Shown here in pieces: positions 42,301-54,300 of a stretch of DNA of 64,000 bases. The notes under the pieces are model-generated. The model did not search any database. It saw only the letters and a program-made list of their open reading frames with translations, and was not told where the DNA came from. Source of the DNA: Branchiostoma floridae (taxonomy: Eukaryota > Chordata > Leptocardii > Amphioxiformes > Branchiostomatidae); assembly GCF_000003815.2 (NCBI RefSeq), contig NC_049986.1, positions 19,423,006 through 19,487,005 on the forward strand, in the 5' to 3' direction. Numbering within the stretch: position 1 is the first letter of the stretch; each line of letters opens with the position of its first letter. The position numbers and the translations under genes were made by a program.

Positions 42301-45300
42301 CGAACGTTTCATACCTTTTTGCGGGGGGTGATAATTTAGGGTTAATGACCCGCCCCGAGGTGTATATGGTGTCATAACGCCTGGTCCTTTGCTATAACCA
42401 CCGAATAAAACCACCGATGTGAGCGAAGCGAACGAGGTGGTTTTATGAGGTGGTTATATCAAAGGACCAGGCGTTATGACACCATGTACACCGAGGAACA
42501 GGCGGGTCATTAACGTTATCATCATATAGCCTACACAAACTTGCAAACTCCTGTATGACGCATAGATCCCACGATACGTGTGAATTCCTTTGTCGAATTT
42601 CTGAAAATTCACATTTGCTCTTTGGTACATACATGTGTAAGGAGATTACAGAAACCAAAATTTCCACAGAAAACATTCGAAACATTGCAGGCTAAGCTTT
42701 TTAGAACAACAAAACTCATTATCAATGTTAGAAGGAACCATTCCCCTTTGCAGTCTGTACTTATTCTCTCTGCTCTGGTATATGTTTCGCTCCTTTTTAT
42801 TGGCCAATACCTGCATATACCTTACTTTCTTTCTGCTTTTGATTGGTCAAAATGCATCGACACCGGTACTGGTGCCGGTGTCGATGCAAATCGACACCGG
42901 TGCCGGTGTCGATTCATTCTCACCAATCAAAGGAGCGATACACACCTGCCTTGCATGAATCTATGTGTACGGCGTCACAACCAACATGGAACGGGGCCTT
43001 CTGATTGGTCCGCGGCGCCTGGCTATATGATAATGTGCAAAAAACGTATTCCAAGCAATTGTTCGAGATGTTTACAACACATTGTCTACAAGGAGGGGTG
43101 GTGGTAATCAATGAAGTCTTATAATAGGGATATTGGCCTCCAAAATCAAATAAGAAACAGATGAAAGGAGACCAATTATCACCAGTTCCCCTGGGACGTA
43201 TTGCTAACGTACGGCTGTGTTTGTCGCCTGTTTCAGTGATTAACGGAGAGAAAGCCGCCCTGAACACTCCAGCGTTTGCCGAGAAGAGACAGAGAACGAT
43301 GGATATGCTGATCAAGAATCTGCACCAGGAGTACATGCAGGAGATCAGCAAGGTCAGATTTCAACATGTTCTTCTTTGGTACACAACGCCATTTTATTCC
43401 TCTGCAGATGTGTAAACGATGTTTTATGTCGTCTTCCTCAGTGCATTGCCATGACGATGACACACAAGGTTTGGATAAACGAAAACTATGAAAGAATGCT
43501 CAACAAAATAACCAATACAGCACGTTTGAAATTGTATTTAATGCCATCCTACAGGAGAGAGTCTTGTTGTTTCAACGGAGGCAGGTTGTTACTCACACAA
43601 GGTTTGGATAAAAGAAAACTCTGAAAGAATGGTCAAAATAACAAATACAGCACGCTTTGAATTGCTGTAGTGCCCAGGCTTTGCCCAAAATCTTCTCAGA
43701 TGACGGTCTAATGCATCCGAAGGTTTGATCACAGCCAGGAAATCCTTCCTACATACTGTAGTGGGAATGTAGAAGACTAAAAAAAAGCTCCGGGTTTCCT
43801 GTTTCCTGACTGTGATCATTTTGATCACCGGTAATTGTCGCCTAGACGATCTCCTGTACAAAGCTTACTTCCGCACGGGGAATGTCTTTAATCATGATCA
43901 AACGATTGGAGATCTGAATGAAATATCAAAGCCAACAACTCTGTGATCTACTATTGCAATCATCTCGATGAGGCCCCTACATCCTCTTCCTCTATGTTAG
44001 AATATCAATCCAGGATTTCAAACAAGGAATACTACAAAGCATACTGAACAATAGCAAAATATACAATGGACAGCTTCTTTCACGTACATATCTAGCTTTT
44101 AGACTAGAGTAGACATATTCTATACTGTTCTACACTATTCGTTTGTTTGTCCCCTTTCATGTTACCTGCAATTAGCAATACTTTTCAATAAAGTATTCAT
44201 TATATTCAGAGTATTCTAAAAAAAACCACAACGTTTGAAGCTTTATAAATAGTACACCTCCTCCGTTGGAGTTACTGCCACAGGGCAGTGTTTTATGAGA
44301 GGGAAATGGTTTAAAGATCAAGTTATCGGTGAGAATATTTTTGTCAGCAGAATACAGCAGATGCTCGGTTACAACCGGGCTCTGAAAATATAATTAACTG
44401 CCAAGATTCGCTCCAAATCATAGCATCTGGCCGCATTAATTTAGGCGAATGAATGAATGAATGAATGAATGAATGAATGAATGAATGAATGAATGAATGA
44501 ATGAATGAATGAAGACCTTTACTGTATTTGCATTTTTGCACAGTGGAGCTTATTACAAGTCACAACAATGGCAAAACATACACATATGTTGGAACGAGTG
44601 TCGTGAAGAATATAGCTATAGGTTCGCCTAACAAACGCTGGTCTTTGAAGAAATATAGACCGCGCTGGTCGCCCTAGTTGATATTAGAGTAGAGGAAAAA
44701 ACACTTCAGGTTTATTTAGTGAACTGATCTTGACAAATCTCCACACGCGAGAGCAGCTCCCTGGTACATCTCTAGACGTCTCTAAGCACGATACAGGTGA
44801 CAAGTACGTCGCTCTCGACCTAATTCTGTCATCTTGATGCTAAAAAGGCAAGATATCTTTGACTTAGCCTTAATTTGTTAAATGTACATTGGTCTTGATC
44901 TAATTCTAATGGTACTAAAACGGCAAACAAGACCGGAATGCCACAGCTGTGCGAATACGACATGCTGTTACTCTCTGGGTATTTTTGTTTTGTTTTTTGT
45001 TTTGTTTTGTTTTAAACGCATGAGGAATATACATTTTTCAGTACTGTGCCTTACGCCAGGAATTGACTTTCTTCTGCAAAACCAAATAGAATGCCCTGTA
45101 ACTAAATGTCATATTTGCACATATGTCGAATTCTCTAAAGACGCCTTATTTTTGCCGTTTTGGTATAGTTAGAAATTAGTTCAAGGCCGATGCACATGTA
45201 ACTATCTGAAGCAGGGGAATATATTGCCTTCTTTGGCGTCGAGATAAAAACAATTAGGTCGAGGCCGATGTACTTGTCACCTGTACCGTGCCTATCGACG

Positions 45301-48300
45301 CCTATCGACGTACAAGAGAACTTCCTAAAATCCGCTCTGGCGTGTGAAGATTTGTCAAGATCAGCCCACTAGATTAACCTGAAGTACGGTTTTCCTCCAC
45401 TCGATCATCAACAGTGACTACTACTAGCACAGTCTGTATACTTAAAGTGGTACAGGCAGTCCTCTTCGGAATGGTGAATTGGCTACGGAAAAGTCATTGA
45501 CAACGAATGAATGATCATTGAAATATAGGTCATCATAAGACCTTGGAGTTCACCGAAAGCGACAGTTCAGCTCAAGGATCTATCAAAATTTTTAATCTCA
45601 TCGGTCTTCTAAAAGTGTCCGTGGAATTCCTTGTGAAAGTCATTACAGAAAAATAGAACATGACTTCGCCTTGTGGAGTCAACGACCTTTAGAAGGCGGT
45701 TTTATGATTAAATGGCCATTGCACGCTTTCGTGAACATGAAAGATATGTCGTGCGTTGTTTTGAAAGACTTATCAAGGTTTAATGCGTATGATTCCCTTC
45801 CATTTCTTGCCATTTATCTCCTGGCCTCATTAAAATGGGTTCACTAAGGTTCACCAGACGTCGGTGCTTTGACGTGAGGGTCATTCACTCACAGCTAATT
45901 TTCTAGTTCCTCTTTAAAGCCGACATAACCGCTTCTTCAAGTCAATAATCCAACGCCTTTACTTCAAAGTCCAGAAGAAAATCGTGACTCTCTCAAATGT
46001 AACAGTTTAAATATCAAAGGACACGTTTGCGCAAATCTGCGCAACTTGAAAGAAACCGAGAGGATGCCAGCCGTTTGATGTGTCCTTTGAACGTTAAAAC
46101 CCAAAATTGCTGCGGCCGGAGGCTATAATTCGGAGTGAATCTTGGCAGTTTATTATATTTCCATGGACAGGTTGTAACCGAGCATCTGCTGCATCCCGCT
46201 GCTACAAATATTCTCACCGATAATTTGATCTTTAAGCCATTGCCCTCTCGTAGGTTACTGCTCTGTGGCGGCTCCAACTGCAGAGGCGCGCCTTTTATAA
46301 AGCTACAACTTTGTGGGGATTTTGTGGTAAACTTTGTCTGAGAATACTCTGAATATTTATGCTTGGATTTTTTGCTTGGATACTCTAATGGGTACACCAT
46401 CCGGGTACACCAATGATCTTTCTTGACTTCAAAAAAGTTGTCATCATTGCCGCAAGGGATAGCAAATCTCTCTTATCCTCACCGGGGCAGCTGGCAAAAA
46501 GCAGCTGAAACATCGTTTTGTTTTGAATATCTAACATCAACTCTCATAATTCCACTGGGTACCATAATACTAATACAGCCACTTGAGAAAACTGCATGAA
46601 TTCAAAGTTATCTAAATAAAATGTACCATTGCGGTATCAGTTATCCTGCTGAGATATGTACACTTCAGTTATTTAGCTGTTCAAGACAATGTTGAGGAGG
46701 CCTCTATAGTGATGTTTTTCCTCATCTGTGGCGGTATTATGGCACCCGGTGGAATTATTAGAGTTAATGCTACATGCACCCACAAGCTCCAAAAATATCT
46801 GGTTGCATGTTTCGCGTTAACATGTTCTGATATGGCGACTACTTCGTATCGTCTCTCCCAGAGTCCGCTCAACCTTCGCTCTCTGTCTGAGGTGATTCCG
46901 GAGACTGTGACGTCCATCAAGACCAAGAAGAAGGAAGAGGCGCGCCAAGCAGAATTTCTTAGAGTAGGACAGGTAAGACGAAAACACCCCTTCATAGTAA
47001 GTTGGGCATAGCCGCCTATACCCGTTCTCAAAATTCTCTGGCGCTCTTAATAATTCGTAATCATCATCATCATGATCAATGTAAGTATCATCAACATCGC
47101 CATCATCATCATGGCTTGATTTGATTTGATTCGATTTGATTTGATTTATTGAAATTGCAAACGATACAATACACGTGGGACACAGGCAGCGGTATGCTGG
47201 AGTCGTGACCCACACATGAATACATACATACATATCAATAAGTACAATTATTAAAATACAATCATCGAATACAATTTAAAATTACGAATACATCTATAAA
47301 TCTGGGTATCAATCAGTCATTACACCGTCTTTCTACAGATTTATGTATGGACGTACATGACGTTTCTAAACCAGATTCACACAATAACAGCTCAAGCATG
47401 TTAGTTGATATGTGTGAGTATGTTTTTGTCATATTGATGGTAACGTACTGCACTCCGTGTATGTTCAAACCCCAGGAACTAAAGTTGAACACAATAGTGA
47501 AGGGAGACGCGCCGACCAGTATGGCCACGACTGGACTGCTGTCGAAACGAGAGGTCAGAGTTCATCTTATTTTAGTAGAACTTTCCATCAATGCCTTTCT
47601 GTAACTATTGTGTTTTAAGTCAATCTTGTATATATTCTTCATGTTCAACAAGTATTCATGATTTATTCCATAGTTTTCCTGGCATAAAAGAAGCAGGAAC
47701 CATTCGCGTCACTAGAGAAAAAAATGGCATGTGCGGCTTTACATATATATTTATCATCTCATGGCTCTCATGAACGGAAAGAGTTACATCATTGTTGTTT
47801 TTGCCTTCCCTTTCAGCCGTGGGAGCCACAAGTTCTGCACTACGACTTCCCCCACCAGGTTCTGTGCGGGGACTCCTGGGGTAGGTGACCATGTTCTCTC
47901 GTTTGTTTGTTTGGAAGACAACAAATTTTCGGTACCACACCAGTTTATGCAAGTGCAAACTGCATAAAACTATACTGGGGCGTTTTATTTACTTACGGCA
48001 GTGTGGACCACTACATGTATTCACATCGATAAGTGTGGTGGGATATTTAACGTGCTCAATGCGTGGTTCTTCTAAAATGTGCATAGGAATTCCGGCTAAG
48101 TAGTACATGTGTAGTACGAGGGTGCTTCAAAAAGTAATGTCACTAGTTTTATAACAGGCTTATTTTTTCATCGAATGAGTTGAAATTTGGCACAAAGGTA
48201 AAGCCATATCTCCTTTTGAGATTGAGATAGCTCACTTTGTTGTTCACATTTCTATGAGTGACCGACTTGAGTTCTAGCTGACCACACCCTTGTTGTCCCG

Positions 48301-51300
48301 TCGAAAGAAATTTGAGGTTCAATTAATATGCAATTGACAATGTACTTGACTCACTTGTAGCTATTGTATGAAGCTGAAATTGCACATGTATCAAGTTCTA
48401 TTTCTTCATAAAGCACATGCCAATGTTTACCTTTGAAATCCAATCATGTTTTCTTTTTTCGTTCCTTGGGTGAAGTGAGGTATGACCCCGGTCATCAGTG
48501 TCGTTAATCAGGGGTAGGCTTATTTAAGTTTATGTAGTGGACTTTTCAATAAAAAGAAAGAAATCAAACTTTGCACACTTCTTGGTCTTGAAACAACCAA
48601 TAACTGTGGCAAGTTTCGTATCTTTTGGTTGATGGAAAATTAGCCTACAAAACCTTTGATAAATAAACCACGTATTTGGCTGTTAATCAAACTGCCTGTA
48701 ATATAGTAACTCGTTCCTTTCTAGCAGCTGTAAAAGATGAACCACTGGGAGTTCAGAAAGGAAAATTGGCATGTGACCTATAGAGATATTTGTTATTATA
48801 CATGTCAAATTTCGGCTTCCTACAGTAGTTATAAAAGGGTCAGATCTAGAGGAACTGATCTTCTGACAAACTTCCAGGGGTATGGTTATCTTGAAATCAA
48901 CTCAGTTGCTCATAAAAATTTTAACAACGAATTGAGATATTCTAATCTCAAGAGGAGATATACCTTTACCTTTGTGCCAAATGTCATCTCATTCGAGGAA
49001 AAAATTAGCCTGTTATAAAACTAGTGACATTACTTTTTGAAGCGCCCTCGTATATTGCTAGTATCAACTGAGTTACATGTGGACAGATTCGGGTACAAAC
49101 TAACATTTCTATTTTGCACAACCCTACAGGAGAGAGTCTTGTTGTTTCAACTGAGGCAGGCTGTTTCCTCATACAAGGTGAGTATTAAACCTTTATGAGA
49201 AGTATGTCTTCATGCAAATTTCTGTATACGGTAGAAACATGGCTATTGCCAAGTAGAATGTAGGATTCGGTGAAATTTCGTACATCATACGACCACATTA
49301 TTAATGATTTCATCCATGTTGTAAGAAAGTTTACCATTGTACTGTGAGGTATACAGGTGAGCTTCTATGATAACATGCTAGGCAATGTAACACTCCAATG
49401 TTAAGGATTATGCATCGTGTGTCATGTTAACGCCCCTTGTGTACTACAGAAGAGGCGACCCCGAGACTGCTGTTTGACAAGTCGGTGCCGATCAAACAGC
49501 TGAGCGTGGTGGAGCACCATGGGCTGCTGCTCTTCAGAGCAGACAAAGGTAAGTCTAAGCTATTAAAATCATACATAAGATGATAGTAGAAAGTATGAAA
49601 TCGGGAAAGAATGGGCAACACGGTAATCAACAATGTAAATTGGTCACATTATATTCTTTGTACTGGCATAGTAAGATCATCTAGTGGATTCTTACAAGTA
49701 AGCAACCATTGCATTGCTTGAATATAAATTGATATAGATGCTTTGCTGACATTACCATGGCGTTCCTACAGGAAAAGAGTGCAAAGTCCACGTCTTTCGC
49801 TTGTCGGACTTTGAAGGTGGCTACAACGAGGCCCTCGTGCGGACGAAAGCAGACTGCAAGGACCACAGACTGGAGAGAACGAAAGGTAATATTACAATCA
49901 GCATTGCATGCATTGGATGACAGCAGCCGTTATTTTTAAACTAGATGTACGGGCATGACCTGCAGTTTTGATTCTTTATATATCATTTTAGTCAATTAGG
50001 TCAAACTTAATTGTTAATATGGATGACATCCTCCGGGAACGGCAAAACTGATGCGATCTTGCGAATCAAAACGTTTTGTCCCCCAATGAAAGTTGCCCTC
50101 AGTGTGACATCTAAGTTGTCAGGGATGTTGAACAAATGACTGAACACACAGAATATGGTAAACCGAACAATAGGTTCCTCGTTTTTCTTCTTTCACATCT
50201 TCTTTGACCTTTGAAATGACGTTGGCATTTTATTACATGGATAATGCATGGACCAGCTCATGGGCGCTCCCAAGGGAGCCACCACCTTAAATGCCAATCC
50301 ATATACATCCGCACGGACACCTATAAATTCTCCTGTTTCCTAGAACTATATCAGCGGGAATGCCCTACCTGTCATCGACGTACCCTCGGGCTGCCACCTG
50401 TACGCCCTGAGCCGGCCCTGCGGCAGTTTCCTGCGCATGGTGGTGGCCTTAAGAACAAGCTGTTTTGAGACGTTACCGCTGTGGCGTGACCTCACAGTCT
50501 GCAACAATACAATTGCGTAAAAACGAGAAAAGGAATTAAGAGATACATTAGATACAGATACAAAAGCTTGACTGTATCCCCTACCCCTCAGGTTGCCACC
50601 TGTACGCGCTGAGCCGGCCTGGTGGAAGCTTCCTGCGCATGGTGGTGGCGATCAAGAACAAGCTGCTGCTGCTGACATGGAAGCACTCCGTGGCCTGGAC
50701 AGCGTGGAACCCGTCAGCTGACACAGACACTGTGGAGGGGTTCAATTACATCAGGGTAAGCTAGAGAGGTTTCCTTAAGCCGATTTCTCACTGAAGTTGG
50801 CAATCTGGATGCGGCCCTGCGATTTGACAACACAAATTGCTTAAAACCGTATCGACGACGCCGACGTGCCAGAGTGCAGTGAGGTACACAATTTAGTTTC
50901 CTATATAGCATGTGGTTAGCGGCCCTTCCTTTGCTAGAGCTAGAAGCCGTGATTCGGGCTGTGTCGCTCACCTGACATGCATGCTACCAAAAAGGATTGC
51001 GGTCCTTAGGATGGGATGTTGACCTGTGTTCCACTGTTCAGATTGTGCTTGTGAAAAAAGCTACAGGAAGTTCTTTTGTATAGATATGGTACATAGCGTC
51101 TATCTTATCTGTCACGACCAGTGGAAGACTACCTCTTCAGCTCTACTGGTTCAAGCTTTTAACTGGATCGAAATCACTAGAACTAAACTGGATCTAGATC
51201 ATCAGAGCTAAACTGGATCTAGATCACCAGAGCTAAGCTGGATTCAGATCACCAGAGCTAAAACGGGTCGAGCTTTTAACTGCATCTACATCACCAGAGC

Positions 51301-54300
51301 TAAACCGGATGAAGATCAGTAGAACTTAAATGGATGTAGATCACCAGAGCCAAATCAGATCGAGATCACTGAAGCTAAATTGGATCATGTTTTTTAAACA
51401 TGAAGATGTTTGCTTCAGGAGCTGACGATTAACGACGTACCGAGCGTGGTGACGCTGGTTGACGGCGGACGGCAGGACAACATGATCTGTGTCGGGTACA
51501 AACACCAGTTCGACATCGTTAACGAGAAGAACGGGAACACCTACAGACTGCATCAGGTGGAGGGCAATAAGGTCAGTTAGCTCATGCAATTTCGACATGG
51601 CTAGTTTTTTTATCTCGTAAAAGGCTGTCTCCTGGCAAAATGATCGTGGCCTTTTTATGTATATTAGCACGCTCCGTCACTATAGATGTACATGTATTAG
51701 CAAGCTCTGCCTTCACCGTGATGCTTCTTAACGTAGTTATATAGGCATTTTCTTGTTCTTTTATATCAACCTCTAAATACCCCACTGGGGCATCGCTGAA
51801 GGGGGGTGGGGGTTGAGGGTGACTCGGGTTTGAAGTCGAGTTGATGCCCTTTATTATTTTACTCGATAATGTGTTTCCATTAATCACGATACTTTAGTTG
51901 AAATATTTCTTTCTGGATCACGTTTTACTTCTTGTCAGAACACCAAAATTTATGAAACTCTCGGATATTATATAAACAGGTCGAGCGATATGGCGACGAC
52001 CGTACCGTCCGGAAAGGCGACGACCGTTTGTGGCCGTTACCGCCTACGTGTATTAAGTCATTATTGACTATAAGCTAATGATTTAAACTGTCACACACAT
52101 AAGGATTAATCGTTCTCATCGTTTCATCATTATAACTCCCAAATGACACTCCCAATATTTTATTCTTCCACAGGTGGAACTAACAGATGCCATAGACGTG
52201 TATGAGGACGGAGAACCCAAGGTGCTGCTATGCTACAACCGTAAGTTCACGTCATCCTCACGCTCAATGAAAATTACATGAAGTATACAGAGTCAATTGA
52301 AAAATCTTGACCTTAATTGTAAATGATTACAAACCAGACACGTTTGCAGTTCATCTATATATAAGTGTATGCTTCTCAAATACATTGTAGCAGTTACTCA
52401 AGCCACGGGATATGATTTTGGAAGCGGTCAGACGTTTCAGACAGCATCAAGTACCTTTAGTCAGTGACACTTAGCAGTTTTGTCCTCTAACTATGAATTA
52501 AAATGCAAAGAAGGTGAGGATATATACTGACTAAAACTGTTTCCCAAACCATATCCAGTTTTTTTAGGTTTTCCTAGTTGGCGTATCTTCTTACTTGAGT
52601 GTCTGACATTCATCGAACTGTACTTCTCTCTTTAGACGTGTGCCAGTTGAAGTCCCTGTCTGACGCAGAAGAGACCACCAATGGTTTTGAGTTCGGCTGG
52701 AACAGCGAGCCTCATGGAGTTGGTGAGAGTCTAATTTGTATTTTACATGAAAAGTCGTTTAAGCAGAAGGCTTTGCATATCCAACGCTTTAAAAAGTTGG
52801 TCTACGGTATCCTCTAGGTGCATGGAATTTTGCGCGTAAGCAGTGGGTCAAAGGTCGTTGGAAGTTGGTATCGCCCCCCCCCCCCTTCCCGACTGAGCGA
52901 TGGTTGGAAGAAAGTTTAGCATTGTAATTCAGTTTCTTTCTCCTCCCTTTATGATCATGGCTTTAATCTTCCACCAACATCTACATTGTATGTTAGCGCA
53001 TCGTCCAGGGCATGATATACACCAAGTGAACCACCCTCGCGATGAAAAACATACAGAATGTTTGGAATGATTAAATGTCATTTAAACTTAATGTTCCGTT
53101 TTCCCGCCATCAGTGTGTGCCTTCCCCTACATCCTGGCCTTCACGCCCGACGCTATAGAGATCCGCCTGCTGGTGAACGGGAACCTGGTCCACAGCATGC
53201 CCATGCCCATGCTTCTCCTGGTCACCTCAAAGGTACGTCACCGCTTTTTGGCGACGCCTCTGGGTCGGAGGCATTTCTAAGCTCTACTAAACGTGTGTAG
53301 TGAACGGGAACCTGGTCCACAGCATGCCCATGCCCATGCTTCTACTGGTCACCTCAAAGGTACGTCACCACTTTTTGGCGACGCCTCTGGGTCGGAGGCA
53401 TTTCTAAGCTCTACTAAACTTGTGTAGTGAACGGGAACCTGGTCCACAGCATGCCCTTGCCCATGCTTCTACTGGTCACGTCTAAGGTACGACAGCCATT
53501 TTTGCCGAGGCCCTAGGGGCGGAGGCATTTCTAAGGTCTGCTAATCGTGTCTAGTGAACGGGGATATGATCCACAGCATGCCCATGCCCATGCTTCTATT
53601 TGTTACCTCAAAGGTACGCCAGCGCTTTTTGGCGACGCCTCAGAGGCGGAGGCATATCTAAGCTCTACGACAGCAATTATTTCGTAGGCTTACTCAAAAT
53701 ATACCTTTTGGCGACGCCTAAGGGTCGGAGACAATATGAATAAAGATAATTAGACTAGTTTTACCATGTGATGTGTCATACTTACACAACAATGTATAAC
53801 ATACTAATTCTTCCCCCTCCAGTTTGACCTGTACTTCGTCTCGGCGAAGGACCCCATCTCCAGCTGTAAGGACAACAACAACGGCAGCACCAGTCCAACC
53901 ATCAGCTTCTCCCCACCCACAACCCCCACTACTGGGAAGGCGGAGCACCACTGGGGCAGAGGTAAACAAAACAACTTTTAGTAATATCAAATCTTTCATC
54001 TTTATCTGCAAATCCGTACCCGATCGAGGGTTGATTAATTGCAAAGGAACAAGTAAATGTTGGTTCTGAAATGTCCCAAGTTTGGCACAAGTTTAGAAGC
54101 GTTACGCATTTTCTGGTTTATTAAAAGTTACATTGCTCGCGGAGGTTGTGGCAACTGTTTTCTATATCAATTTCATACATTGTCTATGGTATAGTCATGG
54201 CCATTGAAATGAGCATTTTCGGTAGTCAACCAGCCTTAGCTAATCATTTAGCTGCAGCCATTCAAAAGGGTAAGCTATACCCATGTGTAAGGTATGAAAA

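Noticed and set aside
42580-43107. 175-codon plus-strand frame in intron 12
   Set aside because: Spans the CCGGTGTCG palindromes; splice sites and phase place it inside an intron.
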